NCBI GenBank assembly: GCA_022579005.1
Contig: MU401774.1
Coordinates: forward strand, 1 to 35,057
Origin: Poronia punctata
Lineage: Eukaryota; Ascomycota; Sordariomycetes; Xylariales; Xylariaceae
Direction: 5' to 3'
DNA: 35,057 nucleotides
Positions 11,950-21,151 of this stretch are shown here, one piece after another (positions within the stretch are counted from its first letter, which is position 1; every line of letters begins with the position of its first letter). The notes beneath the pieces are model-generated. The model saw only the letters and a program-made list of their open reading frames with translations, made no database searches and was not told the origin of the DNA. The translations under genes were made by a program, and so were the position numbers.

Positions 11950-12115
11950 AATTATTTATATAAATAAATATATAATAATAAACTTAAATTTATAAGCTTT
12001 AAAGCTGTTATATAGCACTTTTTAAATAGTTTTATAATAAAGCTAGTAATACTTTTATATTTATATAATAATAGCAAAGTTAAAAAAGGTAACTAAAATA
12101 TTAAGCAAATTATAT
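11950..12115 (+). pseudogene. Gypsy integrase core relic
   Basis: In a different frame from RT, N-N-K-L-K-F-I-S at about 11970-11993 stands for the D-N-x-x-x-F-x-S segment with the second catalytic aspartate. The block at about 12055-12110 (L-Y-L-Y-N-N-S-K-V-K-K-G-N) stands for the S-P-x-x-P-Q-S-N-G-x-x-E-R-x-N segment carrying the catalytic glutamate. Both deviate through C-to-T and G-to-A changes. The order after RT and RNase H places the element in the Ty3/Gypsy group. No chromodomain could be made out downstream. Confidence 0.55.
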
Positions 12116-12782
12116 TATAAAAAAACATTATAAGCAAATTTAAAAGTATAAATAAGTTGCTTATATATATAGTATACTTATATAATTAAATTTTAAAGCT
12201 AAGCAGCTATTTAAGCTAATTTTTTTTTTTAGTACTTAATTGCTTTAATACTAAAAAATAATAAAAGTAGTAAATTATATTTATAACTTAAAAAAAAAAA
12301 AAGCTAAAATATAGAAAAATTTAGTATTAAATTATAAAACACTACTAGCTAAGCAACGTTTTAATAGTATAAAAGCTAGCTAAAACTAAATTAAAGCTTA
12401 TTTATAAAAACGTAAAAAACTAATTTATATTTATAAACTTAGCAATTAAATTTTATAAGTATAGTAAAAAAATTATAAAGCTAAACTTTATTATAATAAG
12501 CTATAATTTATAATAAGCTATTATTTTAGCAATATATACTAACTACGTAGCTTTAATAGTATACTACTAATTAATAAGTATAATAAAATAAACTTATTTT
12601 TAGCATATATATAAAATAGCTAGCTTATATAAAGCTTATAATATATTAGTAAGCTAATACTAAAAAAAAACTAAAAATAGTTAAAAGCTATAAGCAAAAT
12701 TATAAAATAAACAAAGCAATAGTAAAATTAAAAATAGCTTTACTAAGCTAGTTAAAGTAACTAATTTAATAAAAAAAATAAT

Positions 12783-13021
12783 TATAAATTTATTAACTTT
12801 TAAAAAATAAAATAATAAACTTATTAAGTACTATAAACAACTACTATAATAAAGCTTAAAGTTAAAGTACTTAGCTTTATTTAATTTATATATATAAGTA
12901 CTTTTTATACTTTTTAATATATATAAAGCTTATAAAAAATATATAATTATTTTAAACTTTCCTTTATAGCATTCTAACTGCAAATCGTAGTTAGGCTGCT
13001 ACTAAAAAACAGGAGAAAGCA
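12783..13021 (+). repeat. 3' LTR of the Gypsy element
   Basis: The partner of 6865-7103. Its first 170 or so bases are mutated (start TATAAATTT instead of TGTGGATCC), while the last 60 or so, from about 12960, keep G and C. It ends in GGAGAAAGCA, followed by the TACAAG flanking repeat. The surviving G+C end marks the right limit of RIP in this block; normal sequence follows. Confidence 0.85.
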
Positions 13022-13027
13022 TACAAG
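13022..13027 (+). repeat. Right target-site duplication of the Gypsy element
   Basis: TACAAG immediately after the 3' LTR, the partner of TATAAG at 6859-6864. The single difference is C here and T on the left. Confidence 0.5.
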
Positions 13028-13676
13028 TACCTAACCTATATAGTATATTTATATAAGCAAACGTACTTCAACGTTTGTACAAACAGAGGTGTTAAGAGCT
13101 TCAAGAGGTTTGGGACCCGCTTTGTACAATCTGTGGCTTGTACTCGTAAAGCCAAGGAGCCCTCTATCTAACCTAGTCGTTCCAATAATTAACCTATAAA
13201 GGGGCATTTCCTCGAAATAAGGTCGAAAAGATTTGAAGACTGTCTAGGTAAAAGTCTGGGTCGTTCTAGGAGGAACGCACCTGCATCGGGATGACAGCCA
13301 ATAGGGGCACTTGGTCTAGGTACTGCACAGAACTTCACGGCACCTTCCCCAGGCAGGGAGGACCGGGGCAGCCCAAGTTGCCAGGTCCCCAAAGACTCAG
13401 GCTGGGGGCGATCTTCAAAGATCCACGTCGCCAGCATTCGTTATCAACGACCATCTCCCAATTTTACTCAATCACTCCGACCACATTACTGGCGACGACA
13501 GCGATCTAGTTACTTCCTTAGTTAATACAGAATATAACGACGCCCGGTGGGCCATACGATCGAGAATATCGACTACTTTGGTGCTAAGCCCTGGAAGGGG
13601 CCTCTTAAAGCTCTCCTAGTCCGCCTACCGCCGTCACCACCCTCCCATACACCGAAAATCGACTATTCGTACCACC
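13028..13676. other. Intergenic region between the retrotransposon and the AP-1 beta gene
   Basis: Normal-composition sequence between the dead element and the first gene. Several short open stretches occur but none has a recognisable product or convincing codon pattern. The last 150 bases must contain the promoter and 5' untranslated leader of the AP-1 beta gene, and the bases just before its ATG (ACCACCATGG) are a strong eukaryotic start context. I see no convincing TATA box. Confidence 0.5.
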
Positions 13677-16081
13677 ATGGCGGTCAACCGTATTCGGGGT
13701 GCTTTTGCACCGCCGAGAAAGGGCGAAACCTTTGAGCTACGAGCTGGGCTGGTGTCACAGTATGCTTGGGAGCGGAAAGAGAGTATCCAAAAGACCATCA
13801 TGGCGATGACGTTGGGCAAGGACGTATCGCAGCTGTTTCCGGACGTTTTAAAGAATATTGCGACTGGAGACTTGGATCAGAAGAAGCTCGTATATCTCTA
13901 TCTAATGTGAGCCGCAATCATCCTTGGAGCCATTATATGGAATGTTTCAGCCGACACGCCGTTACTAACGACCACCATAGGAACTATGCAAAGTCGCACC
14001 CCGATTTATGTATTCTGGCCGTCAATACGTTTGTCCAGGACTCGGAAGATCCAAATCCTCTCATACGAGCACTAGCTATCCGGACGATGGGTTGCATTAG
14101 GGTGGACAAAATGGTGGATTACATGGAAGAACCTCTACGGAAAACATTGCGAGACGAGTCACCGTATGTTCGCAAAACGGCAGCTATCTGTGTAGCAAAG
14201 CTTTTCGACTTAAATCCAAGCATGTGCATCGAGAATGGCTTTCTGGAGACGCTGCAAGAACTCATCGGAGACTCTAACCCGATGGTGGTCGCAAACTCAG
14301 TGCAGGCTTTGGCAGAGATAGCCGAGACCGCGCCCGAGACAAGAGCTTTGGTGATCACGCCTCAGATTCTAAAGAAGTTGCTGATGGCGTTGAACGAGTG
14401 CACAGAATGGGGCCGTGTCACCATTCTGTCTACACTGGCGGACTATCCTCCCCAAGACGTCAAAGAGTCTGAACACATCTGCGAAAGAGTAACACCACAA
14501 TTCCAACATGTCAACCCAAGCGTCGTCCTGGCAGCGGTGAAGGTAGTTTTTAGCCACATGAAGCTCATCAGCCCCGAATTAGTCAGACAATATCTTAAGA
14601 AGATGGCGCCCCCTCTAGGTAGGTTATTTGATCTCTACCAGGCTCACTACAGCTGATAACAACGCTGACGGACAATAGTCACACTCGTCGCCTCGGCCCC
14701 CGAGGTCCAGTATGTTGCGCTTAGGAATATCGATCTCCTCCTACAAGCCAAGCCCGATATCCTCAGCAAAGAGCTCCGGGTCTTTTTCTGCAAATACAAT
14801 GACCCTCCATATGTCAAACTTGAGAAACTCGAGATCATGGTCAGGATAGCGAACGATAAAAACTACGAGCAGTTGCTGGCTGAGCTGAAAGAATATGCCC
14901 TGGAACTTGATATGGATTTCGTACGGAGGGCCGTCAAAGCCATCGGTCAAGTCGCCATTAAGATCGAGAGCGCAAGCGAAAAGTGCGTCAACGCTCTGCT
15001 GGATCTTATCTCTACCAAGGTCAATTACGTGGTCCAGGAAGTTATTGTGGTGATCAAAGATATATTGCGCAAATACCCAGGCTATGAAGGGGTGATTCCA
15101 ACACTTTGCAATCATATTGACGATCTCAGCGAGCCGGACGCACGCGGCGCACTGATATGGATTGTTGGAGAGTACGCGGAGAAGATCAACAACGCCGATG
15201 AGATCCTGAGTAGCTTTGTCGAGGGGTTCATGGAAGAATTCACACAGACACAGCTGCAAATCTTGACGGCAGTGGTGAAGCTGTTCCTGAAGAAACCGAG
15301 CAACAATCAAGGATTAGTGCAGAAAGTATTACAAGCGGCTACCACGGAGAATGACAACCCGGATATCCGAGACCGAGCATATGTGTACTGGCGTCTTCTA
15401 TCAGGAGACCTGGAGGTTGCCAAGGTTTGAAGAATTACTGTCTGTATGGAAACAGAACCGTTAAAGCTGACTGACAATTCTTAGAATATTGTTCTTTCGC
15501 AGAAGCCAGCCATTACGACAACCATGACTAGTCTGCCCCCGGCCCTGCTAGAACAATTACTAGCCGAGCTGTCCACTTTAGCGTCAGTCTACCACAAGCC
15601 GCCAGAGTCTTTTGTCGGTAAAGGTCGGTTTGGGGCGGACGAAATCCAACGTGCGGCTATACAAGAACAACGCCAAAATGCAGCCGAGAACCCGATTGCT
15701 GCCTCGGTGGCTTCTGCTCAAAATGGTGCCCCAGCACAAAGCAATATCGAAAACCTACTCGATATTGACTTTGACGGGGCTGCGCCAGCTTCGCAGGAGC
15801 AGAATTCGGCTGCTGCTACCCCTGAGCGCGTGGCTAGCCCTATAGGAGGAGGTGCAGCTGCCTCGGGCGGTTTAGCTGACATGATGGGCTTGTTTGATGC
15901 ACCGCCGCCACCAGCTCAGAACAGCAGCATGGCCTCCGCCAGTACGAATGACATTATGGCTGGGTTCGCCGGGCTAGACCTGGACGGATCAAACCAACCG
16001 CCTCCCGCCTCTGTGCAGCTCGGCCATGGAACCCAAGATTCGAAGAAAAACACCAATGATGACTTGTTGGGTCTCTTCTAA
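13677..16081 (+). CDS. APL2: AP-1 clathrin adaptor complex, beta subunit (beta-adaptin)
   Basis: Large subunit of the AP-1 adaptor, which sorts cargo into clathrin-coated vesicles at the trans-Golgi network and endosomes. Four exons by my reading: 13677-13906, 13981-14618, 14679-15424 and 15485-16081, with introns of 74, 60 and 60 bp; this gives 736 residues. The N-terminal armadillo/HEAT trunk (about residues 1-570) carries family blocks such as [44 protein letters not shown] and DSNPMVVAN. The C-terminal hinge is rich in Ala, Ser, Pro and Gln and has a clathrin box, LLDID, at about 629-633. The protein stops at DLLGLF and lacks the appendage (ear) domain of animal beta-adaptins, as is usual for fungal AP-1 beta. 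The start has an ACCACCATGG context and is followed at once by the conserved RKGETFEL block. The gene name follows yeast; AP-2 beta is the alternative but fits the N-terminus less well. Confidence 0.95.
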
Positions 16082-16626
16082 GCGATGATATCATTAAACC
16101 AGGGCGGCATAAAATCCTGTTGTTTTGGATTTGCAAAGTATCGGAGTGGAACCAGGTCTTTGGGATTAAAAGGAAGCAAAGAAAACGAGGAATTCTTGAC
16201 TTGGGAAAACAGTATTAGATTTAACCCGGTATGATTCAATGGGGAAACACCGAGATGAAAATCCAACATGAGTATTGCTCGGGAAACAGAAGAACGCCCT
16301 GGTATGCCTAGCCTAGTATGAAATAGAATTCAGGAAGCCGAGTCCCATCCCTTGACCAGCTTTGCCTCCCGCTTTTATCTCGTAAGCACAGTGGTGCCAT
16401 AGCTAGCATGCCTTCCATGCTGGACAGTCCACAGGACCCTAGGATGGTATGGTATCCCAAGGCTCCTGCTAACACGCTATTAATCCCCATTATCTTCCCT
16501 GTCGGTAAGGATGAAACGTTTCGTTTTTTGCCATTACCTCCCCGGCTCGGCCCGTCGGCGCCCCAAGCCTAAACTCATATTTCCTCAATCCTCATTGATC
16601 AATCGATTAACAAAGCCTACCTAACT
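16082..16626. other. Convergent intergenic region, AP-1 beta / BolA
   Basis: The 3' ends of the AP-1 beta gene (+) and the BolA gene (-) face each other here, so both 3' untranslated regions and polyadenylation sites should lie in this stretch. No further gene or repeat is visible. Short open frames on either strand have no family resemblance. Confidence 0.5.
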
Positions 16627-17012
16627 TTACGCATCAACACCGTCCACCTTCCCCCCAACAGTCCCATTCAAAGAAGGCCCGGAAGCAGTAGCCGCATCTG
16701 CCCTCGTCTTCTCCCACTCGTCCGGAGTCTGGCATCTAGCGCTCCAGGCGTGTATAGCGGCGATTTCGTCCTTGAGGGCGGCATTGACGGCTCGGTGACG
16801 CTTTAGACTGTTTTGGCCGGCGAATATCGGGGATACGATGAGGGTTGTGAAGGATTGGCCGCAGCCGCCTGTGTTTTTATTAATACAGGGGAAAAGAGAG
16901 AAGAAGGGGAAGGGGGGAATTTACCTGACATATCTGTGACTTCGACATGGACGGCCTGTAATCGCTCTTTCAGAGCTTCTTTTAAGGAGCTTTCTGTTAT
17001 TGATGCTGTCAT
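16627..17012 (-). CDS. BOL2: BolA-like protein, Fra2/Bol2 (BOLA2) type
   Basis: BolA-family protein that, in the Fra2/Bol2 group, pairs with monothiol glutaredoxins in the cytosol/nucleus to bind a [2Fe-2S] cluster and relay iron status. Two exons on the minus strand: 17012-16925 and 16868-16627, with a 56-bp intron (16924-16869, GTAAAT...CAG) that splits a Gly codon in TDMSGGCGQSF. The product is 109 residues. The BolA fold covers about residues 8-85: VTDMSGGCGQSF, the invariant RHRAVN block (His54), and EIAAIHAW, whose His69 corresponds to the cluster-ligand histidine of yeast Fra2. The GCGQSF signature and the absence of a mitochondrial presequence favour Fra2/Bol2 over Bol1 or Bol3. The tail after residue 85 is a variable Gly/Ser/Thr-rich end. 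It is divergent from the NIF3-like gene. Confidence 0.9.
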
Positions 17013-17920
17013 GGCCTTCTATCTGTTACTGGTATGTAAGGTAGCTATGAATTGTTTTTCCTTTTGTAATAGGTAGATGAGGTGAGGTATTGTGCGATGT
17101 CGCAAACCGTGAATGCGAAATGCGAAATGCGCCCCGCGGTTAGACAAGAAACTTGGGATGACGATTGTTTGCTTGCTCGGCAATGCAATGGTGGGGTTGT
17201 TTGGACTAAACCTAATTAGATTAAACCTAGACTAGCAGTTTAAAGTAACTGGATTCAGCTTGGTTTATTGTTGGACATGAAGTTGTGGCTGAAACCTTGT
17301 AAACATGTCTGTCTCTTGAGACTTGGAAGGTGTACTCGTACATGATAGAGTGCAGGTGATCTAGATAGTTGAATTGTGCTTATATTAAGAGAATGTTCGA
17401 CGTAGTATAGTAGTAGGTACATAAGGGCATAATTTATTTCTCTCTTATACACCCAAAGACTCATGGTTACGTAGGTTATGATCATTGTTAGTAACAGGTA
17501 TTGCAGAGTTGCAGTGTTGGTGCTCTCCCTCTCGTCTCTTGTCTAACCTACTCGTAGACCAGTCAATGCCTATGCCCTTAGGTAAGGTATGTACTTGTAC
17601 AACATGTATATTATGTAGGTACATTGCACCTTGTAATACCTAATCTAACCTAGCAGCATTTCTAGTAATGATGATCCAAACCTGAAGATCAAGAAGAGTA
17701 GACAACCTAATTAGCAAAAGAAACCAATCCCCAAATGATTCAACATTCTCTCATAATTGGCCTGTGCGTGCATTTCCTCTCAACAAGTGGAAAGCTGATT
17801 ATGTAACCAACTCCTCCAAAGGAAAGGTACGAATAAAATCCCCTCTGCTAGGTACTTTAATCTTCCCAACACTATGTCACCAACCCCCTAAACCTTGCAT
17901 TTGTGGGGACCTAAGCTACA
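17013..17920. other. Divergent promoter region, BOL2 / NIF3-like
   Basis: 908 bp between two start codons pointing away from each other, so it holds both promoters. A short direct repeat (GCGAAATGCGAAATGCG, near 17113-17130) lies close to the BOL2 side. Short TAGGTA/TACCTA words lie around 17410-17650. I see no other gene; the small open frames are without family resemblance. Confidence 0.5.
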
Positions 17921-19212
17921 ATGTTGGCATTCTCGCGGGGTAGTAGAAGTACCTTATTAAGGTTACAGATGGTATCTCGAAAACCGTTTTGTTTTCCCAT
18001 CACCACTACTACTACCACCACCATCACAAGACGACATCTGTGTTCAAGACCAAGTTCTAATTCCTCAATCAAGAAGATGCCAATACCACTAGCCGACAAC
18101 ATGGCAGCTACTCACGAGTACAAACCTCGTTTTGATGAGAAGGTCGTGGAGATTATGAAAAAGCTGTGAGTACCCAGTCTCTTATTTGATCCTGTTTTAT
18201 GACTGCAATTGCTTAGGCTAATCTGGTTATCAAAAGGTATCCTGAAGAGCTTGCCGACAAATCATGGGATAATACGGGCTGTGAGAACTATCTTGTATCG
18301 GATTTATGCACATTGATCTAACATGAAACTACAGTATTGCTGGACAGGGCTGCATTAACCGATTTCTCAAGAAGCGGACCCACTCCGGCAGTGCTTCTCA
18401 CAAACGACCTCTCAACGGCGGTGGTAGACGAAGCTATGCAGGAAGGAGTTGATGTGATCATCTGCTACCGTACAACCCCCCCCCCCCCCCCCCCCCTTAT
18501 ACCGTCACGGCTTCATCCTGCTAACCGCGTGACAGACCCCGTCATCTTCAAACCCTTGAAATCCTTGACAAACGTTGATCCCATGCAGACTCAACTTCTC
18601 CGACTTGTGGCGAAGGGAGTGGTCGTGTACTGCCCACATACAGCTGTTGATGCCGCCGTCGGGGGGTTGAATGACTGGCTATGTGACATCCTGGTCGATA
18701 GTGATCAGGAGATTAAGAGGACAGTTGTGGAGCCCATATCCCGTCCACTGCCCTCGGCCCTTCAGGGACAGGAGGTCGGCTACGGCCGTGCTTTGGAACT
18801 GAGCCAGCCCATCACAATCCCGACTTTGTTAAAGCGACTGTCCGTTGGTATTGGTGGGCAACGATACATGATGGTCGCGCTACCCCCGGGAGTCACTCAA
18901 CTTCCAGTGAGACAGCGAATCGACAAGGTCGCTGTTTGTGCTGGTTCGGGCGCAGATGTTCTCAAGGACACCGATGCCCAAGTTATTGTAACTGGTGAAA
19001 TGGCCCATCATTATGCCTTGCGGCATACCCAGAGAGGTCAGATCGTTGTCACTGTTTTCCACAGCAACTCTGAGCGTAAGTTCTTGGAGCAGAGATTGAA
19101 GCCGCAACTCGAAGCCGAGATCCAACGCAGCGATTATAGCGGCGCTCGTGTGATCGTAAGCCGTTGGGACAGCGATCCATTCAGAATCATCGATGTTGAA
19201 AATTTAGCTTAG
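17921..19212 (+). CDS. NIF3: NIF3-like protein (NGG1-interacting factor 3 / DUF34 family)
   Basis: Member of the NIF3/YbgI (DUF34) family of di-metal-binding proteins; the biochemical role is still debated. Four exons: 17921-18165, 18237-18280, 18335-18469 and 18536-19212, with introns of 71, 54 and 66 bp, giving 366 residues. Family blocks: WDNTGLLL, then Y-H-P (His142) created by joining exons 3 and 4, P-H-T-A-V-D (His176, Asp180), TGEMAHH (about 299-300) and NSERK (Glu near 321); these supply the metal ligands. The first 50 or so residues are rich in Arg, Ser and Thr and poor in acids, like a mitochondrial presequence, and include a seven-Thr run. A second ATG at 18078 would give a form without it. 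The third intron has no stop and a length divisible by three, and contains 21 consecutive C residues (18476-18496), so unspliced mRNA stays open. Confidence 0.92.
18470..18535 (+). other. In-frame poly-C intron of the NIF3-like gene
   Basis: A 66-bp intron, GTACAA...GACAG, with a GCTAAC branch-like site and a run of 21 C at 18476-18496. Splicing restores the conserved Y-H-P motif (TAC C|AC CCC), which is why I treat it as an intron although it reads through as 22 open codons. Confidence 0.8.
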
Positions 19213-19439
19213 GTAATCATCTACCCAATACCAAACTCTAGCGGCTCCAGCGGTTTATGACTGCGGTACATGTATCTCGATGCGATTCGACCGTTAGTGT
19301 GCCCTTGATTCGCCGTATTCCAAGTAGTGCATGATTGACCAGTTGTTGTTGAGCGGGAGCCTTTTCATGTTTCCGATCCTTTACCATGGTTCTCCATGAT
19401 GCTTGTAGAAACAGAACAGCGGATAGCGTTGACGTCGTT

Positions 19440-20447
19440 CTAACCCACGGCATCTTTGTTGCGAAGGTCACGCCAGTTTCCTTTACCTGGTTCTCCACGA
19501 ACCGCGGCATCGCCGTCCGCTATGCAATCGTCCACCTCGGTGCCTCCAACGCCTTGCTCCTTCCAGACGAGCAAAAGCCGTCTGGGCATTTTCCACGCAT
19601 CCCTCGCATCATCTAACCTTCCTTCTGCCACGAGTGCACGTATCCTGTCTGGCGCATCCAGAACCTCGATGGCTAACTCTCTAGTACGACGTCTCCTTTC
19701 AATAGCTTCTTCTTCGGCCCTCCTGGCTTCTGTTGGCTCCGGCACCGATTTCTGTAGCGAATCTCTTATCTCGCAAGCCTGGCTATATATTTTGCCAATC
19801 GCAGGGTCTAATGTTGAAGCCATGGGGTTCAATGGATCCATGTTTGCTCGCATCTATACTCGACAAGTTAGCATCCACTGCATGTGTCCGTGGAAATTGG
19901 CATAGTTTCGACTCGGAAGGCGACGACAGCTCCTCGGTGGGTAGATAGATACGTGACTAACCTTCCGTATTGTTTCAGTAGCAGCGATCAGTTTGCTATA
20001 GTTGTCATACACCAGCGCTTTCTTCTCGGCGTCCAAAGCCCGTGTTTCTCCCAACACTCGCGTATAAAGACGCAGGAGGTCTTGCATGCTATTCTCAGCC
20101 AACGCCTTTTGGACGAATGCATCCGCGTCAAAGTTGTCCTTATCCATCTCGCTCGGTGGTACTTCCGAGTACTCATGTTGCGCGGCCGTCTCCCCGGTTG
20201 GGTCCGTCACCTCGACTTGTGGAGATGTACTGCTTCCTACGGTTGCTCCTTTGCGGATGTTGTAGTATTCGCGCAGGGCCGCGCGGTTGCGCCGAGGGTT
20301 GGCATTGGGAGCCGCGAGTGAGCCATTGTTGGGATTAGGAGATGATACAGGCGAGCGTGAGCTCTCGAGGCTGGGGCGGGTAGAAGAAGTCGGTGTTGTA
20401 AGCGAGTTGAGTCGCCTCGGTTCACGAGGGCTAGCGATTGTGGACAT
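19440..20447 (-). CDS. VPS51: Vps51 subunit of the GARP tethering complex
   Basis: Vps51/Vps67-domain protein. In GARP (Vps51-54) it tethers endosome-derived vesicles at the trans-Golgi network and contacts a syntaxin of the Tlg1 type. Two exons on the minus strand: 20447-19962 and 19853-19440, with a 108-bp intron (GTTAGT...ATAG), giving 299 residues. Residues 1-50 are low-complexity (Ser, Pro, Asn); NRAALREYYNIRKG (about 54-67) is typical of fungal Vps51. The core domain runs from about 109 to 190: FDADAFVQKAL, LLRLYTRVLGETRALDAEKKALVYDNYSKLI in part, then across the splice ATETIRK-MRANMDPL. The rest is charged and probably coiled coil. A start nine codons upstream (20474) is possible; I prefer MSTIASP because the upstream nine residues look like leader sequence. 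The C-terminal end is less certain: GTAAAG near 19491 could be a further splice donor. Convergent with the NIF3-like gene, 227 bp apart. Confidence 0.88.
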
Positions 20448-21151
20448 TGTATTTATAGGAGGTATATGCAGCAAAAGACGAGACTAAGTACGATACGCGA
20501 CGAAAGACCGAAAGCTTAGATTGAGGTTACAGTAAACTCTAATAGGTAGGCTATAAAGTTGAAAGGCTTGCTCTGATTGATGGTGACGCGGTCTTACAAG
20601 TCCAGCTTACGAGTACAGAGCTGGGGGTCTGAGGCTGTCTGGTTACCGTACGAGTACATCTGAGATCAGTCCCTGAATAGAGCTACGTGTAGTTAGGGCT
20701 GATGGGTAGTTCAGCTTTTCCCTAGGGGCCCACGATAGGCTAGCAGTGACGTTCCAGGCTTCTATTTCGGGCCTACGTGTAATACGTGTAATACATGTAG
20801 TAGGAGGTACCTACACTAGGTATCGCTTGTTCGTACCTACAGTGGGCTGAGTGGATACCTTTGAGCTAACATCATAGCTGTGACGAGCCACTGTGGCGCG
20901 AGCTGTCACATCCCCCACGTGCCCGAGGTCTGCTGTAATAACAGGTACGAACATTCAGATATCTAAAAATAAAAGTATGTATTAGCCGTATAAGTGTATG
21001 GTAGGTGTAGTCGTTACAATCCAGACATAAATTTATGCGTCTGTATCGACTATAGGCAATTATATCATTTGTCTATCAAGGCTGAGTTGCACATTTCCTA
21101 ACCATACGCGCTTGTTCACGAGAGATATTCCTTCGGTGATAGGGGAGAAAA
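20448..21151. other. Divergent promoter region, VPS51 / RMI1
   Basis: About 700 bp between two divergent start codons. It contains short palindromic GGTACCTACAC and TACATGTAG-type words around 20780-20830 and one CACGTG. No open frame of substance is seen. The promoter elements of both genes should lie here. Confidence 0.5.
20916..20921. promoter_or_regulatory. CACGTG (E-box/CPF1-like) site in the divergent promoter
   Basis: A perfect CACGTG palindrome, the core bound by basic helix-loop-helix factors in fungi, lies about 235 bp upstream of the RMI1 start and 470 bp from the VPS51 start. A six-base word can occur by chance, so this is only a candidate. Confidence 0.2.

Larger units (their letters stand above)
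6865..13021 (+). mobile_element. RIP-inactivated Ty3/Gypsy-type LTR retrotransposon
   Basis: A 6.16-kb element bounded by two direct repeats of identical length (239 bp) that begin with TG in the 5' copy and end with CA. Inside, on the plus strand, mutated relics of aspartic protease (about 9416-9455), reverse transcriptase (about 10350-10885), RNase H (about 10890-11330) and integrase (about 11950-12115) occur in that order. RT before integrase is the Ty3/Gypsy order; Copia elements have integrase first. Protease and RT lie in the same frame; integrase is in another frame, so at least one indel lies between about 11330 and 11950. Stops fill every frame, so the element cannot move by itself. 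An A-rich tract just before the 3' LTR fits a polypurine tract. The gag region (about 7105-9400) is too degraded to recognise. Confidence 0.85.

Noticed and set aside
13291..13509. Plus-strand frame of 72 codons upstream of the AP-1 beta gene
   Set aside because: No family resemblance, overlaps an opposite frame of similar length, and lies in the expected promoter zone.
16813..17076. Plus-strand frame of 87 codons over the BolA gene
   Set aside because: It is antisense to both exons and the intron of the clearly coding BolA gene.
18337..18535. Treating the NIF3 poly-C stretch as a coding Pro-rich insertion
   Set aside because: Removing it as an intron restores the family's Y-H-P metal-ligand motif exactly and it has proper GT, branch and AG sites.
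19456..20338. Several plus-strand frames of 70-149 codons
   Set aside because: They are shadows of the minus-strand Vps51 gene, whose protein is recognisable and spliced.
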